The notes: generated by a model from the sequence alone, not told the origin. A stretch of DNA of 30,004 bases from JAJZEO01 sp964350315 (GCA_964350315.1 CAYGJD010000017.1:1-30004), one strand, 5' to 3'; shown: positions 1-8,837, counted from the stretch's first letter. Numbers and translations are program-made.

Positions 1-67
<67 letters not shown>

Positions 68-218
68 TTTCTTTTTTGTATGTTCAAACACTCTTCAATA
101 TGTATAAAGATCTAGATTCCCTTAAATCACCCAAATGAGTGCTTTAAAAATTGTTTTAAGTAGCCAATTTGGAGTGTCTATCAATTCTCAGGAGAGCCCT
201 TGATTCTGCGTAATCTTC

Positions 219-1382
219 TCACACATAATCGGGTAATGAAATGGAATTCGCCGCTACTTTAATTTTTCCCATAATCACACTTGAACGCTCTTCTATGATC
301 TCTTTTGAGGCTTCACCTTCCGAAAGAAAGTTCTCTCCTACCCAAGCACCTAAGTCTTGATTGGCATCAACAAATGGACGCATTAGTTCATTGTAATGCT
401 TAAAGGCCACGGAATAATTACCTTCTGCTGATTTTAGTTCACCCGCTAAGATATAAGCCCCAACAATGGCCGAATTAGTGCCCTGGCCAGACAATGGCGA
501 AGCGCAATACCCGGCATCACCCAGCAATGCAACACGACCTTTAGTCCATGAGTTCATTTTTACTTGGGCAATGGCGTCAAAATAGAAATCGTCACTGTCA
601 TTCATAAGATCGAGTATCTTATTCGACTCCCATCCCAAATCATAGAACACGTCTCTAAGGCACTTTTTTTGTCCTCTTTCATTAGCGATACCACTTAATG
701 CTTTCTTGGCTCGAAACGCAAAACATACTAATGCTCTATCAGGATCTTTATCGCTATGCATACCGATGAATTTTTGATCTTTCCCGAATAAGACTTCAAT
801 TCTATTGAGATGTAAATAATTTGGTATCCTAAAAATACTGATGTAAGAACCTAGATTGAAGAGCTGATAATCTTTTTCTGAAAAGGTCATCCCTCTAGTC
901 GAAGAGTGTAATCCATCGGCCGCTATCACCAAGTCATAGCGCTCGATGTGGCCATCCTTAAAAGTCACTTCGACATACTGATCCTTTTGCGTAAGACTTA
1001 TTATTTCTTTATGGAAATGGCAAGGCACGTCAGAGGCGACTTGTAATAAAATATTAACTAATTCACCACGAACGATCTCGACATCATTACCTTCTCTGAA
1101 ACTCGATTTTTCACCATATTCCTCTGATAGAGTTTGACCATCAGCACCCACATAGCGCTTTGACAATATCGATGTGCGTTTTGCATATATATCATCATAT
1201 ATACCCATTTTTTTGACAATCTCTGCTGCAATGCCGCGAACGTCTATAGCGTATCCGCCCGTTCTTAATTGTTCGCTTCTTTCTATTAAGGTTGGATTGA
1301 AACCATATTTTTTTAGCCAATAGCAAACCATAGGTCCAGCTATGCTAGCGCCTATAACGAGTATTTTGCGGTTGTGATTCAT
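219..1382 (-). CDS. FAD-dependent aromatic-hydroxylase-type monooxygenase (TetX/PHBH-like)
   Basis: This is a 387-residue class A flavoprotein monooxygenase. Seen: an N-terminal dinucleotide-binding motif GASIAG (residues 11-16) in a beta-alpha-beta fold, an acidic residue at the end of the second strand (LIER, 32-35), the DG motif AADGLHSSTRG (about 154-164), and the GD motif GDAGYCASPLSGQGTN (288-303) that binds the FAD pyrophosphate. Length is normal for the family. Family knowledge: such enzymes use NAD(P)H and O2 to hydroxylate small aromatics or polyketides, and some inactivate tetracyclines. The substrate cannot be read from the sequence. There is no signal peptide, so it should be cytosolic. 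It stands alone, transcribed towards the tRNA-Phe, and lies between the good tRNA-Phe and its first degenerate copy, which suggests acquisition as a cargo gene. It starts at ATG 1382. Confidence 0.85.
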   Translation of the reverse strand: MNHNRKILVIGASIAGPMVCYWLKKYGFNPTLIERSEQLRTGGYAIDVRGIAAEIVKKMGIYDDIYAKRTSILSKRYVGADGQTLSEEYGEKSSFREGNDVEIVRGELVNILLQVASDVPCHFHKEIISLTQKDQYVEVTFKDGHIERYDLVIAADGLHSSTRGMTFSEKDYQLFNLGSYISIFRIPNYLHLNRIEVLFGKDQKFIGMHSDKDPDRALVCFAFRAKKALSGIANERGQKKCLRDVFYDLGWESNKILDLMNDSDDFYFDAIAQVKMNSWTKGRVALLGDAGYCASPLSGQGTNSAIVGAYILAGELKSAEGNYSVAFKHYNELMRPFVDANQDLGAWVGENFLSEGEASKEIIEERSSVIMGKIKVAANSISLPDYV

Positions 1383-1538
1383 ACTTAGGCCTTACAGATA
1401 GGTACAATAGCAACTTGAATATACTCCAAATATCATTCTTTGAAAATGATAATGACATCATCCTCCAAAGTCAGATCTTATTGACTGGTACAAGTTTTCA
1501 AAATAAGACCAAAAAACAAAATAATCCCTTTTCGTTTC

Positions 1539-1672
<134 letters not shown>

Positions 1673-1685
<13 letters not shown>

Positions 1686-1705
1686 CAAAGGTTAAGTTAT
1701 TTTTA
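1673..1705 (+). terminator. Rho-independent terminator after tRNA-Phe copy 1
   Basis: There is a perfect 10-bp stem, CTTAACCTTT (1673-1682) with AAAGGTTAAG (1687-1696), a 4-nt loop TCTC, then TTATTTTT. It lies 10 nt downstream of the degenerate tRNA. The left arm lies inside the 147-bp repeat and the right arm lies outside it. Confidence 0.8.
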
Positions 1706-1775
1706 ACATACAGAATGCTTTAGCTGATTTTAGAACTATTTTTTTTCTTGCATAAGAAGATGCGAGAGCGTTGGA

Positions 1776-2918
1776 CTAAAGAATTGGTCTTTGTAGACAA
1801 CCTTTAAACTTTATTGAATTGTCAGCCGCTGTCAATTGATTATAAACTAGATAAAAAGGAAAGAGGGAAAAGAAATACTTTCCTGCTAACGCTTCTTGCC
1901 AATTAGTCGCTTCTAATGTTTCTGCGATTTGCTTAACTTCATCATCAAAATATGAAGCTAAACAAAATACACCGATTGCTTTATTTATATTAAACGGTTT
2001 GCCTAAAATAAAATCCTCTTCTCCATTTTTACTGCGAGCTAAGTCAAATTTAACACTGGTTCGTGTAAATTCATAATGAACTTTTTCTCTGGTAATATAA
2101 GGAGTTAAAAAATGTACTGAATTTTTAATTGACCCACCATTTTTTGTAGTATAGTTATATAAATCTTCCCCAGTATATAAAAAGACCATAAGAGCAAAGG
2201 TTAGTAATGGTTCAAGATCATAAACCTGATAATGTAGCGCATCCCTTTGGTGAAAATCGTAAGTAGATCCGGTGGGCATTAGGTTTTTTTCAGCAAAATT
2301 TTTATAATGGTTTATTACTTCGCCTAACAAGGTAGAATTATCCGAAGCAATAGCAGATAATCCGGCCATTTTAATAGCATGTGCTGCCCAATTATTTTGA
2401 GAATTCCAATTTTGTTTTGTTTGAAGAACAAACGCGTTAAAATATTTTTTTATAAGATGATTCTCTTCTTCAGAGAACGCAGGTTTGATAAAGCAATAAC
2501 AGGTAATTAATGCTTCTAATTTCGTGTTATTAATTGGATTACTTCCGGGGCTGTTAACTTGAATCCAGGTCAAAATGTATTCTCGTGCTTTTACTAAAAA
2601 TTTATTATTGTTTGTGAATATGTAAGCCCAGGTCAAGGAAGATAAAATATTCATATCCTTTATTGCTAATAGTGAGGAGATTTTGACAGGAACATTAGAA
2701 AGACGTCCTGCTGAATCTATATTTATTATTGGGTTAGGGTTTAGCGTTAACGCAGAATAAGCTGATTGTTTTACTCTGCTTATTTTTTTTTCTATTTGAA
2801 AGTCAACGTTCTCAGAACCTAAGAATTGATCTTTTATTCTAGACGGGGAGTCTGACTGTAGAGTCGTATCAAGAGTTAATAGCAAGGGGATAAAAAAAAA
2901 ATAAATTGAGTTTTTCAT
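1776..2918 (-). CDS. Exported alginate-lyase-like (alpha/alpha-toroid polysaccharide lyase family) protein
   Basis: This 380-residue protein has a signal peptide (hydrophobic residues about 5-17 after MKNS). The body resembles the alginate lyase / heparinase alpha-toroid fold. An early segment resembles the family's VKISSLLAIKD region. A conserved-looking SQNNWAAHAIKMAG (about 173-186) corresponds to the NNH-type substrate-site motif, and DFHQRDALHYQVYDLEPLL (221-239) resembles the Arg/His/Tyr catalytic region. Uronic-acid polymer cleavage by beta-elimination is the family reaction. In the NNW motif the third position is Trp rather than His, so activity is uncertain. It lies 28 nt downstream of the GT92 gene on the same strand and is probably cotranscribed. 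The pair sits between the two 147-bp repeats. Export implies a periplasmic, surface or host-directed role. Confidence 0.7.
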   Translation of the reverse strand: MKNSIYFFFIPLLLTLDTTLQSDSPSRIKDQFLGSENVDFQIEKKISRVKQSAYSALTLNPNPIINIDSAGRLSNVPVKISSLLAIKDMNILSSLTWAYIFTNNNKFLVKAREYILTWIQVNSPGSNPINNTKLEALITCYCFIKPAFSEEENHLIKKYFNAFVLQTKQNWNSQNNWAAHAIKMAGLSAIASDNSTLLGEVINHYKNFAEKNLMPTGSTYDFHQRDALHYQVYDLEPLLTFALMVFLYTGEDLYNYTTKNGGSIKNSVHFLTPYITREKVHYEFTRTSVKFDLARSKNGEEDFILGKPFNINKAIGVFCLASYFDDEVKQIAETLEATNWQEALAGKYFFSLFPFYLVYNQLTAADNSIKFKGCLQRPIL

Positions 2919-2946
2919 TGTAATTCCTTCTCAGTTCAAAGGCATT

Positions 2947-3864
2947 TTATTCGGGTAATTGCATTTTAGCTCTAAGTTGAGGTGCAAATTTTTGAATGCA
3001 GTAATCTTCACAAAGATTGAAATCTTTCTGTCTATTAAGCATATATGCTGAATCTTGAAAAGTCCTGCGGCTTAGTCGACTTGCCATTTTCTTCTTATAA
3101 AAATAGTTTTCAGTCCGAGTCCAATAATGGTTTATGCGAATTTTTTCCAGCGGAAATGAGCTCATTGGCAGACTTACAGAATTTTTTAAAATATTCTTGT
3201 TTGAGTCAACAGCACTGTATGGTTTTTTGTAGTGGAAATAATGAGGATTAACACAATCTACAACTTTTCTTGGATTTACAATCGACTTCATGAACGTGTT
3301 GAAGTAGTGTTTTAGAGGGGAGCATTTTGTTAGAACTTCAATCAAAAGAGAATTTTTCGGAATGTCTTTGATGCCAGAAGTTCCGAAGTTTAGCCAATTG
3401 ACGCCTAGTCCTCCAAATTCTTTAAAGTTTTGTAGAAAGTCTGGTAGAGATTCTCCATCTAAACAGAATAAAAATTCATCGATATCTAAAAAAGCGATCC
3501 ATGAGGAAAGATCTTTTGCATGGGTAATGCAATCTTTATAAGCATTGCACTGAACTTGTAACCAAGGAATGGCACTAGCTGGCACATTGTCTTTAGTTTG
3601 GGGAGGATAATCAAAGAGCCAGTCGGTTAAAGTGACTTCGCCAGCGTTGATATAAGGATCTAACACATCAAGGTATTCATCAGAACTATTGTTGTTATAG
3701 AGAAAAAAGTGTTCCACGCCTTGTATTTTATGAAATTCTAACCACTCTTTTAAAAATGGAGCCTCATTTTTAAAAATGGCACATATAGAAACGTTATATG
3801 CTCCCCAACAGGTTTGACTGATTAGAAAAGAAAGCAAAAAATAGAATGCAAATAAACGTTTCAC
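2947..3864 (-). CDS. Exported glycosyltransferase family 92 (DUF23) protein
   Basis: This 305-residue protein starts at GTG 3864 with a GAGG ribosome site 6 nt upstream. Residues 1-21 form a signal peptide or membrane anchor (MKRLFAFYFLLSFLIS...). GT92 features follow: VSICAIFKNEAPFLKEWLEF (25-44) with the KNE motif, a FLYNNNSSD strand (54-62), and FLDIDEF (125-131), a DxD-type metal/nucleotide-sugar site. The family is known mainly from animals and plants (galactosyltransferases) and is scattered in bacteria. The signal sequence on a GT-A glycosyltransferase is unusual, since sugar-nucleotide donors are cytosolic. Either it is inner-membrane anchored or it acts after export into the host cell. 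It is the first gene of a two-gene unit with the alginate-lyase-like gene. Confidence 0.8.
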   Translation of the reverse strand: MKRLFAFYFLLSFLISQTCWGAYNVSICAIFKNEAPFLKEWLEFHKIQGVEHFFLYNNNSSDEYLDVLDPYINAGEVTLTDWLFDYPPQTKDNVPASAIPWLQVQCNAYKDCITHAKDLSSWIAFLDIDEFLFCLDGESLPDFLQNFKEFGGLGVNWLNFGTSGIKDIPKNSLLIEVLTKCSPLKHYFNTFMKSIVNPRKVVDCVNPHYFHYKKPYSAVDSNKNILKNSVSLPMSSFPLEKIRINHYWTRTENYFYKKKMASRLSRRTFQDSAYMLNRQKDFNLCEDYCIQKFAPQLRAKMQLPE

Positions 3865-3990
3865 TAGCTACCTCAACTTTTATGAGCAAATTAATTTATC
3901 AAGAATTACTACTGTACAAAAGATTTGATAGAAGATACAAGAAAAAATTTCCAGGCAAATGGAATATATCCAAAAGAGTGGATAGTATTA

Positions 3991-4137
<147 letters not shown>

Positions 4138-4238
4138 GGATATTATTATTTTTCTAAAAATTAAACCTGTCGAAGGTTGTATATTAAATTTAAATACTAT
4201 AAAATTGTTTATTTTCAATCTTGATTTATGAGCCACAT

Positions 4239-4808
4239 ATGTTTAAGAAATTTGCAGCGCTGCTTTTAGTCTTTATTTCCCCATTAATAGCTATGGAGAA
4301 TAAGTTCGGAGGATGGGCTATTGATAAAGAGTGTTACAATTATATTTGTGATGTTGTTCAAGAGGGTGAAACGATTGTTGAGCTTGGGACTGGTTATAGT
4401 ACAAGAATGTTGTCTGAAAATTTCAATGTTTTTACTATCGAACACAATAAGGAATTTCTAGATAGATACAAAGGAACTATTGATAAGGGAAATTATCCGG
4501 TTCATTTTATTCTTGCGCCTTTAACGAATATTGGCGGGGATAAAGTGTGGTATAATCCGGAGATATTAAAAGCTAAGTTGCCGAAAAAATCTGCATTGGT
4601 GTTAGTAGATGGGCCGTGTGGAGCTATTGATAGAAGAGGTTTTCTGAATTATGTTCATTTGTTCCAAAATACCAAGGTTATTGTGTTTGATGATGTAGAT
4701 CGAGAGATGGATCTAGAAACAATGAAATCAGTCGCCAAAAAACTTGGACGGAAGTACAAAGTCTATAAGAATGGTGCTAAAGCATTCGGAGTGGTTTTTA
4801 TGAAGTAG
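4239..4808 (+). CDS. Class I SAM-methyltransferase-like protein with signal peptide
   Basis: The protein has 189 residues from ATG 4239. A TTG six codons upstream (4221) is possible, but ATG 4239 puts the signal peptide MFKKFAALLLVFISPLIA directly at the N-terminus. The mature part has a Rossmann-type methyltransferase core: motif I VELGTGYST (about 47-55), an acidic residue closing strand 2 in TIEHNKEF, motif IV LVLVDGP, and IVFDDVDRE further on. It is shorter than most methyltransferases and resembles the FkbM/Methyltransf_24 style that modifies sugars or lipids. An exported methyltransferase would have no SAM outside the bacterial cytosol unless it is delivered into a host cell. A weak AT-rich promoter may lie near 4177-4203. 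It sits just after repeat copy 2. Confidence 0.6.
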   Translation: MFKKFAALLLVFISPLIAMENKFGGWAIDKECYNYICDVVQEGETIVELGTGYSTRMLSENFNVFTIEHNKEFLDRYKGTIDKGNYPVHFILAPLTNIGGDKVWYNPEILKAKLPKKSALVLVDGPCGAIDRRGFLNYVHLFQNTKVIVFDDVDREMDLETMKSVAKKLGRKYKVYKNGAKAFGVVFMK

Positions 4809-4823
4809 CCATCAAAGTTTTGG

Positions 4824-5135
4824 TTAATCTGCTTCTTTGATCTGGCTGATGTCATTCTCAACTTTCTCTTCTAGTTCTTTTGTGGGGGAAGCAAGGTAGT
4901 TGTCGAGGTCTTTGGAGAGTGTGTTTTTGAGTTCTCCGAGTCTTTTGTTGATCATGCCGCTAGCAGATTCTTGCATTGTTCTTAGCGATTCGTGCATGAC
5001 TTTGACGTATTGATCTTTTTGGGCATCAAGTTTTGACTTTTGCATTTCTTGAAAGCTCTTTTCAAAGAGCTTTACGCTTCTTTGAAAATCTTCTTTGTAG
5101 GAAGGGGGATCTTGTGATGGGCCAGAGATTGTCAT
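4824..5135 (-). CDS. Small coiled-coil protein, unknown function
   Basis: The 103-residue product is highly charged and almost wholly helical by eye, with heptad-like spacing (SVKLFEKSFQEMQKSKLDAQ; then LGELKNTLSKDLDNYL). There is a short proline-containing N-terminus (GPSQDPPSY), no Cys, no signal peptide and no membrane segment. I do not recognise a family. It converges with the methyltransferase-like gene (15-nt gap) and diverges from the outer-membrane gene at 5201. Small coiled-coil proteins in chlamydiae are often secretion chaperones or envelope-associated proteins, but nothing here decides that. Confidence 0.6.
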   Translation of the reverse strand: MTISGPSQDPPSYKEDFQRSVKLFEKSFQEMQKSKLDAQKDQYVKVMHESLRTMQESASGMINKRLGELKNTLSKDLDNYLASPTKELEEKVENDISQIKEAD

Positions 5136-5200
5136 AAAAATCGCCTTGTTTATTTAATATGTTTTGAGATATATACAATTATTTAAAAAAAGGCAATCTT

Positions 5201-6244
5201 TTGAAGAGAATAGTCACTGGTTTATGTTTATTTGCAGCGTTTCTTTGTGGTGCAGAGGAAGAGGTAGTGATTCCAGCTACGCCTAAATTGAAATCTCCTG
5301 ATGCGATTAGTCACGAGGTTGATCAAGCGCAGAGGGACTTTGAAATTGCGCAAAAGATGTTTACTCCATGGTATACTGGTCCGCTGATAACGGGATCTGC
5401 AAATAATGCTCCTGTTGGAAAGTTGAACTTTCAGCCTTATCTCTATTTAACAATGAATTACGCTCAGTACAACAGCAAAAGAAAGTCGATTAATACACCA
5501 AACTCTTATTTAGTAAGCCCTCTTTTAGTTCTTCAAACAGGGATACTTAATTGGCTTGATGTGACGATAGTTCCGCAGGCTTTCTTTAGGTGGCAGGATG
5601 GCGTGTATGGTGGAAATTTTGGCGACCTTCCTCTTCAGTTTGGTTTTCAACTTTTGAAAGAGAATCCATATATTCCGAGTCTTCGATTTGTTTTGGGAGA
5701 GTTGTTTCCCACAGGAAATTATCAACGGCTGAATCCAAATAGATTAGGTCTTACTGCTACGGGTGAAGGTGCTTTTCAAACAACGTTTACTATGGTCGTG
5801 AGTAAAGTTTTTTGGTGGATGAAGCTTCATCCTTTAGCAACCCGTTTTGCTGCCAACTGCAACGTGCCAGATCACAAAGTAACTGTTCATGGGTATAATT
5901 CTTTTGGTGGGGGAGAGAACACTAAAGGGGAAGTTAAAGTAGGTAATTCTTATAGTGCTGACTTGGGTCTTGAAGTAAGCTTGAATCAAAAGTGGGTTTT
6001 GGCAACAGATGTTGCATATACTTATTCAGGAAAATCAACTTTTACAGGGACTGCTGGAGAGGCTTCGCCCGGCGTGCCAGCTACTAATGGGGCCCCGTCA
6101 AACGATCAGCTTTCCTTGGCCCCTGCAATTGAATATAATATCAATGACATGTCTGGTATTATTGCCGGTGTTTGGTTTTCTGTAACCGGCAGAAATAGTC
6201 CCAGCTTTGTTTCTCTAGTCTTCTCATATGAAGCGCTATTTTAA
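5201..6244 (+). CDS. Outer-membrane beta-barrel (MetA-pathway / phenol-degradation transporter-like)
   Basis: This 347-residue protein starts at TTG 5201 with an AAAGGC site upstream. No in-frame ATG gives a signal peptide, while the TTG start gives MKRIVTGLCLFAAFLCGA. After a short linker (about 20-60) come alternating amphipathic strands rich in Tyr, Phe and Trp (LNFQPYLYLTMNYAQY, GILNWLDVTIVPQAFFRW), loops rich in Gly/Asn/Ser (CNVPDH to EVKVGNS, then TGTAGEASPGVPATNG), and a C-terminal strand ending in Phe (FSYEALF), the usual recognition signal for beta-barrel assembly. The pattern matches the outer-membrane 'transporter' family often labelled phenol_MetA_deg. The substrate is unknown. 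The stop codon overlaps the stop of the convergent 673-residue gene by 4 nt. Confidence 0.7.
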   Translation: MKRIVTGLCLFAAFLCGAEEEVVIPATPKLKSPDAISHEVDQAQRDFEIAQKMFTPWYTGPLITGSANNAPVGKLNFQPYLYLTMNYAQYNSKRKSINTPNSYLVSPLLVLQTGILNWLDVTIVPQAFFRWQDGVYGGNFGDLPLQFGFQLLKENPYIPSLRFVLGELFPTGNYQRLNPNRLGLTATGEGAFQTTFTMVVSKVFWWMKLHPLATRFAANCNVPDHKVTVHGYNSFGGGENTKGEVKVGNSYSADLGLEVSLNQKWVLATDVAYTYSGKSTFTGTAGEASPGVPATNGAPSNDQLSLAPAIEYNINDMSGIIAGVWFSVTGRNSPSFVSLVFSYEALF

Positions 6245-8262
6245 ACTGCAGCAAACTCATCGTAAGAAGCTTGTTGTTGTTGCCATGTGCTGAATGGACG
6301 GGTCCTCTTTTTCGGCTCTGATTTTTCAAGAATTCCCATGTCCCAAAGCATTAGTCGAACTCCTTCTTTTGTCAAAAATGGTTGATTCCCACTCTCATCT
6401 AGTCTTACTAATAGAGGATTATAACCAGGAGCTACTCTACAACGATCATCACTTGGGTTAGAGCATCTAGGTTGATCAAAGCTTGTGTCATCCATTACAG
6501 AGAATCCATCATCAATTTCTTTCTCGCTTATTTCACCTAGCCATTTAGTAACTACATCCCATTCTATATTTCGGTAAAGCTGCATTTCGTAACGGTCTCT
6601 GTCATTTTTAACTTGTCTGTACTGTGGGTAGATGGCGTTATAAACAACATCAACAAGTCTCTCTGATGTGTAATTGCTTATTGCAACGTTATGGATTGAA
6701 GCGGCAAGCATAAATCCTGGAATGGGGAGTGGAAGAATGATTTGAGTTGCTCCAAGCAAGATGTTCGTTACATTTTGTGTTGTAAATGGGCTTTGATTTT
6801 CATCTTCTCCAACGAGTGGAGTTATGAGGTCCTCTGGAAAACTGTTTTGTTGTTGACGGTGTAATAGACGTGTAAAAACGCCCCTGCCAGCGATTTGAAA
6901 AAATGATTCCCCTTCAAATGTATGCCATATGTGATAGAGTGCTGCTTGTACTTGATTGAGTAGGTGAACGTTGTTTTCCCCTCCAGCAAGATCGAAGCTA
7001 ATAGCGAGTTTTTCTAGCTCTTTGTTATTTTCAGCTCCCCTACGCAGCTCTTTAGCCAGTTGTTGTAAGGCTTCTTTAAGAAGCTCTCCTCTTAAAACGG
7101 CATGTAAGTGGTGAATTTTCCAGCCGTATTCTTTTGTTTTAGGATTAAGCATAAAGGAAATTTCTCTCAGCCATCCTTCTGCGCAAGCTTCACCAATTAC
7201 TGCAAGTTCTTGCACGTCAGATTCAAATTTTTCATTGTCAATCTCTTTTTGAATCCGAAACAATATTGATTTGAAAACGTTTCTTGAAAATCCAAAGTTA
7301 ACCGGGCGAATGTCTGGGACTCTATCATTTAGCATTGCATTTTTTAATCTCTTCCAGCCGTCAAGTGATTTTATTGTAATTTTTTGGGTTGAGATTCTTC
7401 TCTCAACATTTTCATACAATTGTGCATATGAGATAGCATCCAAATCAACCTTCATGCTATCAGGAAAGATTTCTTTGACTGAGGGGTTATGCACTGATGT
7501 CCGATTGATTGAAAGACCGCGGAATGCTTTAAGTGTTTTAGAAATTTCAGTCTTGTCTTTTTTAAGATCAAGAGCTTTAGAAGGCGTAATGATATGTTTT
7601 CCAGTTGAACCATCAGTAAGGAAATTTGGTAGGTAGGGTCTGATCGTATTGTTGGTAACTAAGTAATTTAAGAATTGAATAAAATTCCCAAGCAGTAGAA
7701 TTCCTCTAATGACGAGAAATGCGGGTGAGATCCAAATGCTATAAAATGCCGCAATGATTGTTACTGGGGTTAAGGCGTCATCAATTATCCCAGGTAAATA
7801 TCCATTTTGCTTAACTTGAATAAGGATTGTTGTGGCGATTCCAAGAAGCCCAAACGCTATGTGTCCAAAAAAAAGTAATCCTATCGAGGAGGTGAGGCAA
7901 AATGCCTCAAAGTAAGGCGCTATTTTATCAATAGCCTTATCAAAATTTTTCTCAAAACTCAAAGTTAAATCAATTGCTTTGTTTGCTATAGTTTTCCAGT
8001 CAGTAAGATTTTTCGTTTTTTTATAGGTAAAAAATAATTTAACAAGTGGAGTAAGTAGGCGGAAAGTTGAAAAAACAGTAGCGACCGTTCCAAGTAAGCC
8101 TTTATTGTCGTGGCCAGCTAACTTCCATTGAGCGTCAATTACTGAAAACCGATTTGCTGCGCAAGTTCCTAAGAAGGCCTGCTGCCGCCCATCTAATGCA
8201 TAAGCTTTCATTTGATTTGCTTGCCCAAAATGGACTAAGTTGATGGGAATACTAGCTGCCAT
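6241..8262 (-). CDS. Large membrane protein of unknown function
   Basis: This is a 673-residue protein with no recognised family. A polar N-terminus (1-50) is followed by hydrophobic stretches at about 56-78, 118-150 and 163-202, the last two long enough for two to three membrane spans. A long soluble region (205-495) holds a helical, cysteine-poor core (ELAVIGEACAEGWLREISF, about 352-370; LLNQVQAALYHIWHTF, 434-449). A further hydrophobic segment lies at 500-525, and a soluble tail with an acidic MDDTSFDQPRCSNPSDDRCR region comes near the end. There is no cleavable signal. A bilobed hydrophobic region near the N-terminus recalls chlamydial inclusion-membrane proteins, but that is only a hint. 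It has a good promoter of its own at 8307-8335. Confidence 0.6.
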   Translation of the reverse strand: MAASIPINLVHFGQANQMKAYALDGRQQAFLGTCAANRFSVIDAQWKLAGHDNKGLLGTVATVFSTFRLLTPLVKLFFTYKKTKNLTDWKTIANKAIDLTLSFEKNFDKAIDKIAPYFEAFCLTSSIGLLFFGHIAFGLLGIATTILIQVKQNGYLPGIIDDALTPVTIIAAFYSIWISPAFLVIRGILLLGNFIQFLNYLVTNNTIRPYLPNFLTDGSTGKHIITPSKALDLKKDKTEISKTLKAFRGLSINRTSVHNPSVKEIFPDSMKVDLDAISYAQLYENVERRISTQKITIKSLDGWKRLKNAMLNDRVPDIRPVNFGFSRNVFKSILFRIQKEIDNEKFESDVQELAVIGEACAEGWLREISFMLNPKTKEYGWKIHHLHAVLRGELLKEALQQLAKELRRGAENNKELEKLAISFDLAGGENNVHLLNQVQAALYHIWHTFEGESFFQIAGRGVFTRLLHRQQQNSFPEDLITPLVGEDENQSPFTTQNVTNILLGATQIILPLPIPGFMLAASIHNVAISNYTSERLVDVVYNAIYPQYRQVKNDRDRYEMQLYRNIEWDVVTKWLGEISEKEIDDGFSVMDDTSFDQPRCSNPSDDRCRVAPGYNPLLVRLDESGNQPFLTKEGVRLMLWDMGILEKSEPKKRTRPFSTWQQQQASYDEFAAV

Positions 8263-8306
8263 AGATTTTCTCTGTTATAAGTATAATTAATATCTAATTG
8301 ACAAAG

Positions 8307-8335
8307 ATTTTAGCTTTATTATTGTTTCCAGTCAA
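8307..8335 (-). promoter_or_regulatory. Sigma70-type promoter for the 673-residue membrane protein
   Basis: Read on the minus strand: TTGACT (8335-8330), a 17-nt spacer, TAAAAT (8312-8307). Each hexamer matches 5 of 6 consensus bases. The predicted start near 8300 leaves a leader of about 38 nt to the ATG at 8262. Confidence 0.6.
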
Positions 8336-8348
8336 TTTAAACTAGTTT

Positions 8349-8837
8349 CTATGTTGGTCTTATTGTTTTATTCAACTCAATTATTCGAACTGCAAGAATT
8401 CTAATTCTCATTGATGAGAGATATCCATCAAAAGAAAAAATTTCTTCTAAGGAACTCTTTTTTAGTAATAACTTTACAGAGGGGCTGGATATTTTTAAGT
8501 ATTCATTGAAATCTTCATTACTTGCAATTTGGTGTAGAATACGAAGTACTCTTGGATCTTTGGCATTCTTGCTTTTTAGATCTTCGCTCACTTGTTTGAA
8601 AAAATATTGTGTAAAAGCAATCTTTGCTCGATTTTCTAAAGAGGCCGGATTCTCAACAGCATAGTCGTTTGCGTGTATTTGAAAAGATCTTCGGGTATTA
8701 TCCATTCGTTGAAAAGCAAGGTGTCCAAATGTTTGAAAAATAGGGACGCCGTCAAGAGTAAGTTCCAATGCCGGCGGTAAATAGCAGTGTTCTGTGCCCC
8801 ATAGGACTGTTGGTTCTAGTTGTCTTGAAATTTCCAT
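8349..8837 (-). CDS. Unknown 162-residue protein
   Basis: This is a cytosolic-looking protein with no signal peptide or membrane span and a ribosome site GGGAGA 5 nt before ATG 8837. The N-terminal third is mixed (LWGTEHCYLPPALELTLDGV), and the rest is helical and charged (FTQYFFKQVSEDLKSKNAKD; LKISSPSVKLLLKKSSLEEI). I recognise no family. It lies between obgE and the 673-residue gene on the same strand, with intergenic gaps of 116 and 86 nt and separate promoters on both sides, so it is probably its own transcription unit. It may be lineage-specific. Confidence 0.55.
   Translation of the reverse strand: MEISRQLEPTVLWGTEHCYLPPALELTLDGVPIFQTFGHLAFQRMDNTRRSFQIHANDYAVENPASLENRAKIAFTQYFFKQVSEDLKSKNAKDPRVLRILHQIASNEDFNEYLKISSPSVKLLLKKSSLEEIFSFDGYLSSMRIRILAVRIIELNKTIRPT

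Noticed and set aside
121..147. Hairpin TTAAATCAC...GTGCTTTAA downstream of tRNA-Phe as terminator
   Set aside because: The stem has an internal mismatch and no clean T-run on either strand, so it is too weak to call.
167..1431. 9-bp inverted repeat ATTTGGAGT (167-175) / ACTCCAAAT (1423-1431) flanking the monooxygenase gene, possible insertion-element ends
   Set aside because: Only nine bases, no transposase and no target-site duplication. A match of this size is reasonably likely by chance between two flanks of this length.
4811..4841. 7-bp inverted repeat ATCAAAG / CTTTGAT between convergent genes as a bidirectional terminator
   Set aside because: The loop is 17 nt, one arm lies in a coding region, and there is no T-run.
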